A stretch of DNA of 64,000 nucleotides from Acidobacteriaceae bacterium (GTDB taxonomy: Bacteria > Acidobacteriota > Terriglobia > Terriglobales > Acidobacteriaceae). The DNA lies in assembly GCA_025462885.1 (NCBI GenBank), contig JAOAPN010000002.1, positions 124,001 through 188,000 on the forward strand, read 5' to 3'. The notes beneath the pieces were generated by a model. It ran no database searches, was not told where the DNA came from, and worked only from the letters and a program-made list of their open reading frames with translations. Below are positions 36,140 to 45,002 of this stretch, in pieces (within the stretch, counting starts at the first letter, position 1; every line of letters begins with the position of its first letter). A program made the position numbers and the translations under genes.

Positions 36140-37180
36140 ATGCGCATGACCGTACTAGCCTCGGGCTCCAAGGGCAACAGTACCGTCATCTCCTCCGCCA
36201 CCACCCGCGTGCTGGTCGACGCTGGACTCTCCTGCAAAGAGCTGCTCCGGCGCATGGCCCTGGTCGGCGAAGACCCGTCCCTGCTCAACGCTATCCTCAT
36301 CACCCACGAGCACATCGACCACGTCGCCGGCCTCGCTGTCCTGGCCCGCCGTCTCCGCATTCCGGTCTTCTTCACCGAGCCCACCCACCGCGCCTGGGTC
36401 CGCATGGTCACCCCCCGCACCACCATGACCTACGCCAAGTGGCTCAATCACCTCCAGCAGGAGAAGGAAGCCCGCGCGGCCCAGACCGCAGCAGTAGAAG
36501 CAAGCGCAGCCGCCCAGGCCGAAGCCATCGCCAGCATCTCCGCCGCAGCCGCAGCCGCCTGCGAAGGTCTCCGCTCCGACGACCCCAACCCCACGCTCGA
36601 ACTCCCCGTCGACCCCGACGAGGAAGCCTGTGACGCAGCCGCTCCCGCCAAGGAAAAGGCCAATCCCGCCGCTCTCCCCGCCGTCGAATACTTCCACGCC
36701 GGCACCAACTTCACCATCGGCGACCTCGACATCACTCCCTTCACCATCCCCCACGACGCGGCCGATCCCTGCGGCTTCGTCTTCCACTCCCGCACCGAAT
36801 CCATCCGCATGGCTATCGCCACCGACCTCGGCTACATGCCTCCCAACGTCAAGGCCGCGCTCAAATCCATCGACGTTCTGTTGCTCGAATCCAACCACGA
36901 CCTCGAGATGCTCCGTGACGGCCCGTACCCCTGGTCGGTCAAGCAGCGCGTGCTCTCCCGCGTCGGCCACCTCTCCAACGACGCCACCGCCGAGTTCCTC
37001 CAGAAGGACTACGACGGCGGGGCCACCTACATCGTCCTCGGCCACCTCTCCGAGTCCAATAACGCGCCCGAACTCGCCCGCCTCGCCGCCGAGCAAGCCC
37101 TCACCAGCCATCCGACTCTACTCGGTAACCGTGTCGTTCTGGCCCAGCAGGCCTCGCCTCTCGATCCTATCTGTTTATAA
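36140..37180 (+). CDS. Metallo-beta-lactamase-fold hydrolase (YycJ/WalJ-like) with Ala-rich insertion
   Basis: The 346-residue protein has the core MTVLASGSKGNSTVI and the metal motif THEHIDH (H56, H58, D60, H61), followed by the C-terminal IPHDAADPCGFVF, ATDLGYMP, LLESNHDLEML and LGHLSESNN, typical of the YycJ exonuclease-like group. Residues ~91-182 are an insertion that the family lacks, rich in Ala, Glu and Pro. Its function in Acidobacteriota is not established; a nuclease role is inferred from the family. Its last codons are duplicated downstream. Confidence 0.85.
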   Translation: MRMTVLASGSKGNSTVISSATTRVLVDAGLSCKELLRRMALVGEDPSLLNAILITHEHIDHVAGLAVLARRLRIPVFFTEPTHRAWVRMVTPRTTMTYAKWLNHLQQEKEARAAQTAAVEASAAAQAEAIASISAAAAAACEGLRSDDPNPTLELPVDPDEEACDAAAPAKEKANPAALPAVEYFHAGTNFTIGDLDITPFTIPHDAADPCGFVFHSRTESIRMAIATDLGYMPPNVKAALKSIDVLLLESNHDLEMLRDGPYPWSVKQRVLSRVGHLSNDATAEFLQKDYDGGATYIVLGHLSESNNAPELARLAAEQALTSHPTLLGNRVVLAQQASPLDPICL

Positions 37181-37202
37181 AAAAGCCCCTATCTGCCTGT
37201 AA
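37166..37202 (+). repeat. Tandem duplication of the MBL gene 3' end
   Basis: Unit 1 (from 37166) reads CCTATCTGTTTATAA, encoding PICL and stop. Unit 2 (from 37188) reads CCTATCTGCCTGTAA, again PICL and stop. Offset is 22 bases, so unit 2 is out of frame. All differences inside the coding part are synonymous. Confidence 0.85.
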
Positions 37203-37324
37203 AGAAAGCACCTGGCTGCGCCTCGCGTGGCCAGAAATGACTCGTTGCTGCGCCTTTTACACCCACCATCGTGAATCTTTCGCTCCTTCCGGGGTATCAA
37301 AAGAGGTAGAATTGAGCCTAGACG

Positions 37325-37864
37325 ATGCGAAAATCTGCACTGGTATTTCCTGAACCCGAAACAACCCGCGACACCCGGCGCGGAGGGATCGCACCTGAAT
37401 CCCGCACCTGCATCGACCCGGTCGTAGGCGACATTCTCGCCGGCTGGCGCTACGATATCTCCGGCCTCTCCCCCGCGATGGGCCGTGACTACGAACTCCA
37501 TCTCACCGAGTGTTCCTCCTGCCGCCGACGCCAGCGCGTCGCCCGCACCATCGACGTCCTGCTCCTCAGCGTCAGCACTCTCTCCATTCTGGCCTTCCTG
37601 CTCGCCGCCGTCGTCATTCACCGCGTCGAGCTGGTGACGCATGGCGGAACCTTGCACATTCCGGTTCCCCTCCATCAGGCCCACATCGTAGCCATCTCGC
37701 TCGAAGCCATCGCCGTTACCGGCCTGGTCTTCTCGACGCTGCTCTGGGTTCTGGTAGCGGTAGCCACCCCGCTCCCCGGCTTCCTCGGCCAGATGGTCCA
37801 GGAACGCATCCCGCCCCACCTCCTCACCGACCTCCGCGACCGCTTCAACAAGAACGCAGCCTAA
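37325..37864 (+). CDS. Membrane protein with zinc-finger-like motif (anti-sigma-like N-terminus)
   Basis: The 179-residue product has H59-x3-C63-x2-C66 (ELHLTECSSCRRRQ), the layout of a ZAS/anti-sigma zinc finger, then two membrane helices (VLLLSVSTLSILAFLLAAVVI and VAISLEAIAVTGLVFSTLLWVLVAV). No sigma factor gene is adjacent, so an anti-sigma role is only a possibility. It is monocistronic by spacing. Confidence 0.6.
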   Translation: MRKSALVFPEPETTRDTRRGGIAPESRTCIDPVVGDILAGWRYDISGLSPAMGRDYELHLTECSSCRRRQRVARTIDVLLLSVSTLSILAFLLAAVVIHRVELVTHGGTLHIPVPLHQAHIVAISLEAIAVTGLVFSTLLWVLVAVATPLPGFLGQMVQERIPPHLLTDLRDRFNKNAA

Positions 37865-37946
37865 ATCCGCAAGGCTTGCGTGTTCCTTCAAGATTGAGCG
37901 GTTCACGGAAATCCCGCAATTCTGTAAGCCGAATCCCCAAAGAATT

Positions 37947-38012
37947 GTCATCCCGAGCGAAGCCGATTGCAGCCTCACCGCAATCGGCGCAGTCGAAGGA
38001 CCTGCATTTCAC
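37947..38012 (+). repeat. GTCATCC-type intergenic repeat with inserted hairpin
   Basis: GTCATCCCGAGCGAAG at the left and CAGTCGAAGGACCTGCATTT at the right resemble the repeat at 38951-38985. Between them lies a perfect 9-pair hairpin, GCCGATTGC/GCAATCGGC, with a 9-base loop. It sits between two plus-strand genes. Confidence 0.6.
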
Positions 38013-38082
38013 TTCTTCCCCGTCGCCTGACCCACACTATTTGTCATCCGGCCCCCACCGCGATAGCGTACTAATTAAGCAG

Positions 38083-38904
38083 ATGTCCTCCTCCTCCCAC
38101 TCTGAAGGTCAAATCCTCGCTCCTGCCTCCACGGCACCCGAGCCCTCCGACCCGCGCGTCCAGCCCGGCCGCACCCAGCCTCGCGGCCGCAATCTCTTTT
38201 CCGCTCCTGCAACCTACATCCTGGTTGGAATCAACTGCGCCGTCTTCCTCTGGATGGTCTTCCACGGCGTCTCTGCCAAAGAACCCACCACCGGCCAGCT
38301 TCTCCATTACGGTGCCACCAATCCCGACTTCATCCTCGGCTACGGCCAGTGGTGGCGTCTGCTCACCGCGACCTTCGTCCACGTCGGCCTCATCCACATC
38401 GCCACCAACATGTGGTGCCTGTGGAACTTAGGCCTCCTCGGCGAACCGCTCCTCGGCCCTCTCGGCCTCTCCGCAGTCTACGTCCTCACCGGAGTCGCCG
38501 GGAACCTGCTCTCCCTTGCCTACAACGTCATCTTCCGTCACCACGAGTCGGTTGGCGCAGGCGCTTCCGGCGCTGTCTTCGGGATCGCCGGAATCCTGAT
38601 CGTCCTGCTCTCCAACCACAAACTCCCCATCCCCTGGTCCGAACTCAAACGCCTGCGCCGCTCCGTCGTCCAGTTCGCCGGGCTGAATCTGGTGATCGGG
38701 ATCGCCGCGAACTTCACCTCCATCGTCAATATCGACAACTTCGCCCACGTAGGCGGCTTTCTCTGCGGCCTGGCCCTCGGCGTCCCCCTGGTGCCCCGCA
38801 TGACCGCCGGCCGCGTCCGCTACCTTCGCCGCCAGAAGCTCACCTTCGCCGCCTTCACCTTCCTGCTGATCCTCTTCGGCTACTGGATCACAAAGCTCCG
38901 TTAG
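38083..38904 (+). CDS. Rhomboid-family intramembrane serine protease
   Basis: The 273-residue membrane protease cleaves substrates inside the lipid bilayer. A 40-residue Pro/Ser-rich cytoplasmic N-terminus precedes six or seven helices. The catalytic serine is in GASGAVFG (S162), the histidine in NFAHVGGFLCG (H222), and the family WR motif (GQWWRLLTATFVH) with the HxxxN oxyanion region (HIATNMWCLW) is present. The start MSSSSHSEGQ is chosen because the upstream open frame has no rhomboid sequence. Confidence 0.9.
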   Translation: MSSSSHSEGQILAPASTAPEPSDPRVQPGRTQPRGRNLFSAPATYILVGINCAVFLWMVFHGVSAKEPTTGQLLHYGATNPDFILGYGQWWRLLTATFVHVGLIHIATNMWCLWNLGLLGEPLLGPLGLSAVYVLTGVAGNLLSLAYNVIFRHHESVGAGASGAVFGIAGILIVLLSNHKLPIPWSELKRLRRSVVQFAGLNLVIGIAANFTSIVNIDNFAHVGGFLCGLALGVPLVPRMTAGRVRYLRRQKLTFAAFTFLLILFGYWITKLR

Positions 38905-38950
38905 GCGCACCGGCTTTTCAGGAAAATTCAGAGCCCGAAGAGTAAAAAGC

Positions 38951-39063
38951 CGTCATCCTGAACGCAGTGAAGGACCCCTGTATTTCGCCTATGGAAGCGG
39001 ACCAGCTCGCCGCACGGTACCCGTCAGGACCCCTGTATTTCTCGGTTAGAGCGGACCAGTTCA
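38951..39063 (+). repeat. Short direct repeat pair (AGGACCCCTGTATTT)
   Basis: AGGACCCCTGTATTTC...GCGGACCAG occurs twice, from 38971 and from 39026, with different middles. The first is preceded by GTCATCCTGAACGCAGTGA, a motif shared with the repeat at 37947. It lies in the convergent gap between the rhomboid and XRE genes. Confidence 0.65.
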
Positions 39064-39128
39064 AGCGCAAAAAGGGAAGAGCCATAAGCCCTCCCCGTCC
39101 TGCTGACAACTGACAACTCACAACTATC

Positions 39129-39554
39129 CTAGCTCATCGAAGTTTGGGCAAACTTCCGCACCATTGCCAGCAGCAGCCGGCGGTCGCTGTCGCTCAGATG
39201 CGCCGAGTACCGCTGCACCTGCGTCAAAAATCGGATCTCGTCCTCATTCAAATTCAGGCCGGACATCTCTTTCCCCACCACCTCTTCCGCAAAGAACTCG
39301 GAGAGCTGCAGGTCCAGCGCGCGGGCGATCTTCTGCAGTGTCTCAAGCGACGGAACCGTATGGCCGTTCTCCACGCGGGACAGGTAACAGCGCAGCAGAC
39401 CGGTCTTCTTCTCAATATCACCTTGCGACATCCCCTTCTGCAGGCGGTATCCGCGGATCGTGGTGCCGATATTCATGGAGATGGAGTCTTTACCCACCCG
39501 TGCGTCGCCCATCATCATCGAGGCGGAAGAAGAGATTGTTTGCATGTCAGCCAT
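39129..39554 (-). CDS. XRE-family helix-turn-helix regulator
   Basis: The 141-residue protein has a Cro/C1-type DNA-binding domain (TTIRGYRLQKGMSQGDIEKK, TGLLRCYLSRVENGHTVPS, LETLQKIARALDLQLSEFF) followed by a helical C-terminus rich in charged residues. It probably acts as a dimeric repressor or activator. The first ~25 residues (from MADMQTISSSAS) are low in structure, and a start at 39476 (MNIGTT) cannot be excluded. It faces a 636-base gene-free region that likely holds its targets. Confidence 0.82.
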   Translation of the reverse strand: MADMQTISSSASMMMGDARVGKDSISMNIGTTIRGYRLQKGMSQGDIEKKTGLLRCYLSRVENGHTVPSLETLQKIARALDLQLSEFFAEEVVGKEMSGLNLNEDEIRFLTQVQRYSAHLSDSDRRLLLAMVRKFAQTSMS

Positions 39555-40190
39555 TGACCACAAAGTAAACATCCGCGAAGGCCGGGTCAATGCCAAACTT
39601 CAGCACGCCACCGATTCCTGTACCACCGCAGGTACATCCCCCTTGGATTCATACATTTCCCGCTTATTCCAAAGCTGAACATGAACCCCAGCCGCCCGGT
39701 GAACCAAATCTAACAATGCCTTATTCATTATTACTGTCCGTCTAACGTCGCTCGGCAAGCGAGATCCGCACTGCCTCGATCCAAAAGGCCCAAAGCTCCG
39801 AGCCTACCCGGGCGAATCAACCCCGGGTCAATACTTACGCGCCTATGTCGTCAGAAATCCCAGCAAAAAACGTTGTCAAGCCCCCTTAAACACGTATCTC
39901 TATCAAATAAAAGGAAATATAAATTTAAAAAGGTGGCATTTTAGTTATGCTCCATTCACTAAACTGGATACAGAGCTAAAAAAACCTCAGCATAGACCGA
40001 GGCTTTTCATATGAGCTGTTAGAAGAATGTTCTGGAAGATTCCGGAGCGGCGAATCGAAAATATCCTCTAAGTCCATCTGCTGCAGGAATTTACCCGTAA
40101 CTCCTTTGTTTAGACTATTTTGGTGAGGATCGCACCGTCCATGTCGTTGCAAAGAATGGGTTTACGCGCAGGTAAACCCGGGGGGTGGGG
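39555..40190. other. 636-bp gene-free region with AT-rich core and inverted repeats
   Basis: No coding frame is convincing. An ACCCGGG/CCCGGGT inverted repeat with a 9-base spacer lies at 39806-39828. An AT-rich core at 39895-39950 contrasts with the GC-rich surroundings. A hairpin of CCTC/GAGG type with a T-run on the minus strand lies near 39983-40005 and may act as a terminator. A second hairpin, GGGTTTA/TAAACCC, lies at 40158-40179, just past the fabG stop. Confidence 0.5.
40158..40179 (-). terminator. Possible terminator hairpin after fabG
   Basis: On the minus strand GGGTTTA, 8-base loop, TAAACCC, then ATTCTTTG. It begins 11 bases after the fabG stop codon. The stem is only 7 pairs and the T-tract is weak. 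Confidence 0.45.
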
Positions 40191-40937
40191 TCACCCCATA
40201 TACATCCCGCCGTTGACGTCCAAAGTATGTCCGGTAATGTACGAAGCCTCTTCCGAGGCTAGGAACGCCACTGCGGAAGCGATATCCAGATCCGTGCCGA
40301 CGCGTCCCAGCGGAACATGCTGGGTCATGGCGGTCTTCTGGTCGTCGGTCAGCACCGCCGTCATGGCAGTTTCGATGTATCCGGGTGCGACCGCGTTGAC
40401 GGTAATGTTCCGTCCGGCAAGCTCCCGTGCCAGTGATTTGGTCAGCCCGATCAGTCCAGCCTTGGAAGCGGCGTAGTTCGCCTGCCCCGCCTGTCCGGTC
40501 TCACCGACGACAGAGGTCACGTTGATCACCCGGCCCCAGCGGCCCTTCACCATGGACGACATGATCGCCTGCGTCAGCAGAAACGCTCCGGTCAGGTTGG
40601 TCGAAAGCACGTCGTCCCAGTCCTTGCGCTTCATCCGCAGCGCCAGGATATCCCGCGTAATCCCGGCGTTGTTGACCAGGATCTCGACCTTGCCGAAGTG
40701 CTCGATGACGGCCTTCGCTCCGGCTTTGATCGACTCCTCGCTCGCCACATCCAGCTCGAAGGGATGCGCCGTCCCGCCCGCTGCCGCGATCTCGGCCGCC
40801 ACTGCAGTCAGCTTCTCCAGATTCCGCGCCGCCAGTGCTACCGAAGCGCCCTGCCGAGCCAGCTCCAAAGCGCATGCTCTTCCGATACCCTGCGAAGCGC
40901 CAGTTACCAATGCAACACGACCGTTCAGAATGCTCAT
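40191..40937 (-). CDS. fabG: 3-oxoacyl-ACP reductase (FabG)
   Basis: FabG reduces 3-oxoacyl-ACP with NADPH in fatty acid elongation. The 248-residue SDR has TGASQGIGRACALEL (cofactor), NNAG, the catalytic Ser in NVTSVVGE and YAASKAG (Tyr-x3-Lys), and a C-terminal DVNGGMYM as in FabG. GGAGGTCC lies directly before the ATG at 40937, so the longer frame to 41042 is ignored. It is not in a fab cluster. An acetoacetyl-CoA reductase (PhaB) is the main alternative. Confidence 0.88.
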   Translation of the reverse strand: MSILNGRVALVTGASQGIGRACALELARQGASVALAARNLEKLTAVAAEIAAAGGTAHPFELDVASEESIKAGAKAVIEHFGKVEILVNNAGITRDILALRMKRKDWDDVLSTNLTGAFLLTQAIMSSMVKGRWGRVINVTSVVGETGQAGQANYAASKAGLIGLTKSLARELAGRNITVNAVAPGYIETAMTAVLTDDQKTAMTQHVPLGRVGTDLDIASAVAFLASEEASYITGHTLDVNGGMYMG

Positions 40938-40962
40938 GGACCTCCGAAATACCTTGCCATCA

Positions 40963-41169
40963 TTATACGAATCCAGCCCGGCCTGCACCGTCTGCTTTGT
41001 CATGTTCCAGCGCCCAGATAGACACATGCAGCCAGTGCGCAAACAGCAGGTCGTTCCACCGCTGCACCATGCGCCATCGACCCGCGGGCAGGACGTAAGG
41101 CCGATGCAGCACCGAACTTAGAATGTCTTCCACAGCTCCCAGCATGCGCTTCAACACCTTTCGCTGCAC
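40963..41169 (-). pseudogene. Remnant of a DUF2071 (YqjF-like) gene
   Basis: Residues ~22-45 of this 68-codon frame read HRPYVLPAGRWRMVQRWNDL followed by LFAHW, matching the N-terminal start of DUF2071 proteins (HRPWPLP..W.M.Q.W.DLLFAHW). After LFAHW the sequence departs and a stop comes 22 codons later, at the fabG promoter. Full members have over 200 residues. I read it as a truncated remnant; it now lies in the gap between fabG and thyX. Confidence 0.5.
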
Positions 41170-41189
41170 GATAGTATCCTGAGTCTCAC

Positions 41190-42749
41190 ATGTCTGAAGA
41201 ACTCAAGACCCAGCCCGCCGAGACCGATGTTTACGCCATCCACGGAGCCGACCCTGAAGTACTTGCCTACGCCATGGCGAAGTACTCGCGTTCGTCGCTG
41301 ACCATGAAGGAATCGCTCGCCGAGATCAGCTCCCAGCGCGCCGAGCAGTTTCTCAACACCTTCTACTTCCAGTACGGTCATCGCTCCATCGCCGACCTCG
41401 CGCACATTCCCTTCGCGATCGAGCGCCTCAGCTTGCTGGCCGCGATTGCGCTGGTCGATGAACAGCGCTGGGACGGCCAGGAGCGTTCGACGCGCTACCA
41501 GAACTTCCGCACCTCCGGCTGGTTTACGCCTGATCTAGGCGCACAGACCACGGCCTTCACGGCTGCCGTCGAGGCGATGTTCCACAGCTACAACCGCATC
41601 GGTGCCGGAATGCTCGAAGCCCTCAAGGGTGCGATTCCCCGGCCTGAAGCGATGAAGGACGAAGCCTACGTCCGCACCCTGAAGGCCAGGGCCTTTGACG
41701 TCGCCCGCTACCTGCTTCCGCTGGCGACCAACACCTCGCTCGGACAGATCGTGAATGCGCGCACGCTGGAGACGCAGGTCTCGCGTCTCCTGACCAGCGA
41801 GTTCGCGGAGATCCGCCAGATCGGCGAAAAGCTTCGCAACGCTGCCTCCGAGCCGGCCTGGAACGTCCAGCACGACGAGGCCCGCGTGCTCTGCCAGGAG
41901 GTCGATTCCGTCGACGCCGAGTGCGGCCAACAGGTTCGTAACGCGCTGCTCCGCGAGGTCCGGACCGCTCCCACGCTGGTCAAATACGCGACTCCCAATG
42001 CATACCAGTCGGAGAGCCGCACCGAACTGGTCGCCGCTGCTGCGGAACTGATGGCTGGGCAGACTATCGATCCTGCCCCGGTCGTGGACCTGATCGACGA
42101 CGACGAACGGCTCGAAGTGGAGCTGGCGACCTCGCTGCTCTATTCCCACTGCCACTTCTCCTATCGACAGCTTCGCAGCCAAGTCGGCGCGCTCGATGCC
42201 GTTCGAGTCGACGAGTTGATTGCACTCGGCGCCAAGCATCGTGGCCGCCACGACGAACTCCTCCGCAGCTTCAGCGCTGGACATGTCTTCCGCTTCGACA
42301 TTCTGATGGATATCGGCGGCTTCCGCGACATGCACCGCCATCGCCGCTGCGTGCAGTTGCTGCAGGACTTTACCGACGTTCACGGCTACGAAGAGCCAGA
42401 GTGTCCCGGCCAGCCGTCCCTGGCCGCCGCCGGGCTGGACGCAGAGTATAAGGCCGCGATGGACGCGTCGTTCGCGGCGTACCGCAATCTCCGCGACTGC
42501 GGCGTTCCGGAGGCCGCGCAATCGGCCCAGTACAGCCTGCCGCTGGGGACGCGGTGCCGGGCGATGTTCAAGATGGACTTCGCCGAGGCGCTCTATATCT
42601 CGGAGCTGCGCTCGGGTGTTGCGGGGCACTTCAGCTACCGCCGCGTGGCGTGGGAGATGTACAAGGCGGTGGAGAAGCGGCATCCGTCGCTGGCGAAGCT
42701 GTTCCGGATCGAGGATGTGAACGAGCCAGTGGATCTATTGAAGCGATAA
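41190..42749 (+). CDS. thyX: FAD-dependent thymidylate synthase, two-domain ThyX
   Basis: ThyX makes dTMP from dUMP using methylene-tetrahydrofolate, FAD and NADPH. The first domain has YGHRSIADLAHIPFAIERLS and the dUMP/FAD signature QERSTRYQNF (residues 97-106). At 519 residues it is about twice the usual ~230: the second half repeats a ThyX-like layout (DIGGFRDMHRHRRCVQLLQD, SLPLGTRCRAMFKMDFAEAL, ELRSGVAGHFSYRRVAWEMY) without the RHRxxSxNxxS core. Whether the second domain is catalytic or structural is unknown. Confidence 0.8.
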   Translation: MSEELKTQPAETDVYAIHGADPEVLAYAMAKYSRSSLTMKESLAEISSQRAEQFLNTFYFQYGHRSIADLAHIPFAIERLSLLAAIALVDEQRWDGQERSTRYQNFRTSGWFTPDLGAQTTAFTAAVEAMFHSYNRIGAGMLEALKGAIPRPEAMKDEAYVRTLKARAFDVARYLLPLATNTSLGQIVNARTLETQVSRLLTSEFAEIRQIGEKLRNAASEPAWNVQHDEARVLCQEVDSVDAECGQQVRNALLREVRTAPTLVKYATPNAYQSESRTELVAAAAELMAGQTIDPAPVVDLIDDDERLEVELATSLLYSHCHFSYRQLRSQVGALDAVRVDELIALGAKHRGRHDELLRSFSAGHVFRFDILMDIGGFRDMHRHRRCVQLLQDFTDVHGYEEPECPGQPSLAAAGLDAEYKAAMDASFAAYRNLRDCGVPEAAQSAQYSLPLGTRCRAMFKMDFAEALYISELRSGVAGHFSYRRVAWEMYKAVEKRHPSLAKLFRIEDVNEPVDLLKR

Positions 42750-42764
42750 CATTTCGCCTTTTCT

Positions 42765-42793
42765 TTGCTTTATCTATTTTGCAATGCTAGAAT
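42765..42793 (+). promoter_or_regulatory. Sigma-70-type promoter of recA
   Basis: TTGCTT (42765-42770), a 17-base spacer and TAGAAT (42788-42793) stand about 40 bases before the recA start. The spacing is ideal. I see no clear LexA-type palindrome overlapping it. Confidence 0.55.
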
Positions 42794-42834
42794 CCGCATT
42801 GACTTCCTGCAGGATTCGAAGAGGAGATTGACAC

Positions 42835-43905
<1,071 letters not shown>

Positions 43906-43936
43906 GTTTTCCGTAATTCACTTGCTAAAGCTGGAT

Positions 43937-43965
43937 CGATGCCGATGGCCATGCCATCGGCATCG
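43937..43965 (+). terminator. Strong hairpin after recA without T-tract
   Basis: CGATGCCGATGGC, loop CAT, GCCATCGGCATCG: a perfect 13-pair stem 31 bases after the recA stop. No T-run follows, so it may be a mRNA-stabilising hairpin or a factor-dependent stop rather than a classical terminator. Confidence 0.5.
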
Positions 43966-44030
43966 CCGCGTCTGGGCGGGAACACTACCGAGAGCAAATT
44001 GCCTATCAATATAAAATAAATTCACTTCAT

Positions 44031-44083
44031 TTACGCGAAGCGTCCAATACCCTACGAAGTAGCGCCCGCCCGGCGTTAGGGCG
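44031..44083 (+). repeat. Second intergenic repeat family, copy 1 (53 bp)
   Basis: It starts TTACGCGAAGCGTCCAATAC and ends CCCGGCGTTAGGGCG. The same sequence with about four differences occurs in opposite orientation at 57330-57382. Both copies lie between genes. Confidence 0.8.
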
Positions 44084-44140
44084 AACTTAGCACTTCCCTA
44101 TGGTCAGCTTCGCTATAACGGGTGATAGTCTGCGGAGACT

Positions 44141-44686
44141 ATGGCTGAGATTGTGATTCATCAGGCGCTCGGAGAGGACGTTGCTGTGGTGCGGGACCTG
44201 ATGCTGGCTTACGGGACCTACCTGGCCTCGAACCCCGGGGGAGCGGCCAACATCTGCATCGAGAACTACGAGCGGGAGCTGCAGGGATTACCGGGGCAGT
44301 ACGCTAGTCCCAGCGGAACGCTGCTGCTGGCGCTCGTAGACGGGGTTCCTGCCGGATGCTGCGGAGTACGCACGCTGCGCGAAGAGCGCGTCGGAGATCG
44401 AGGCTGTGAGTTGAAGCGGCTGTGGGTGGACGGTGCGTTTCGAGGGCTGAGACTGGGACGCCGTTTGATGGACGCGGCGATTGCATGGGCGACCGAGGCG
44501 GGATACGAAGCGATGTACCTGGACACGGTTCCAGCGGCGATGCCGGAGGCGAATGCCATGTACGCTGCGATGGGTTTCGAGCGGGTCGAGCGCTATAACA
44601 ACAACCTGGTCGAGGACGTGATCTTTTTCCGGCTCGCGCTGGGCACACCACGGGATGTGACTTCGAATAAGGCATCCGAAGCGTAA
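44141..44686 (+). CDS. GNAT-family N-acetyltransferase
   Basis: The 181-residue enzyme transfers acetyl from acetyl-CoA to an amine. The acetyl-CoA loop is LKRLWVDGAFRGLRLGRRLM (RGLRLGRRL is the Q/RxxGxG/A loop) followed by AIAWATEAGYEAMYLDT and EANAMYAAMGFERVERYN, typical of GNAT proteins. The substrate cannot be told. It is flanked by intergenic repeats on both sides. Confidence 0.85.
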   Translation: MAEIVIHQALGEDVAVVRDLMLAYGTYLASNPGGAANICIENYERELQGLPGQYASPSGTLLLALVDGVPAGCCGVRTLREERVGDRGCELKRLWVDGAFRGLRLGRRLMDAAIAWATEAGYEAMYLDTVPAAMPEANAMYAAMGFERVERYNNNLVEDVIFFRLALGTPRDVTSNKASEA

Positions 44687-44690
44687 TCCC

Positions 44691-44919
44691 TAAGCAGTAT
44701 CGACCTATACCGGCGTTACATCTTCGCCGGCGCGGTTGAATTCCGAGGATGCGGAAGGGCATACCTTCAGGTATGCCGAAAGAAGCGTCCCCCCTCTATC
44801 CTTGTTTCTTTTGTCGGCTTGCCATAGGCAAACCGACAAAAGAAACAAATCAAAAAATAAGTAGCGGTTGACACACCTGAAGGTGTGCCCTTCCAAGAGC
44901 TATATGTCGCTACTGCCTG
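44691..44919 (+). repeat. Intergenic element, copy B (229 bp)
   Basis: The left end is TAAGCAGTATCGACCTATA; the right end on the other strand is CAGGCAGTAGCGACATATA. The left arm hairpin is GGCATACCTTCAGGTATGCC, the central palindrome GTCGGCTTGCC-ATA-GGCAAACCGAC flanked by TTTCTTTT/AAAAGAAA, and the right arm hairpin ACACACCTGAAGGTGTG. It starts four bases after the acetyltransferase stop codon. Confidence 0.85.
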
Positions 44920-44939
44920 GAACATTGGATCTTGCAGGC

Positions 44940-44972
44940 ACAAAAGAGGGCATCCGCTATGGATGCCCTCTT
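44940..44972 (-). terminator. Terminator of the sigma/anti-sigma/Spy operon
   Basis: On the minus strand AAGAGGGCATCC, 5-base loop, GGATGCCCTCTT, then TTGTGCC. The 12-pair stem is perfect; the run of T includes the stem end. It lies 30 bases after the stop of the Spy-like gene. Confidence 0.8.
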
Positions 44973-45002
44973 GCTTTGGTTCGGATTCAAGTGCGTTGGC
45001 AG

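Noticed and set aside
39874..39879. TTGACA (minus strand) as a promoter -35 box in the gene-free region
   Set aside because: The hexamer 17 bases on is TTCTGA, a poor -10 box, and no gene follows in a fitting place.
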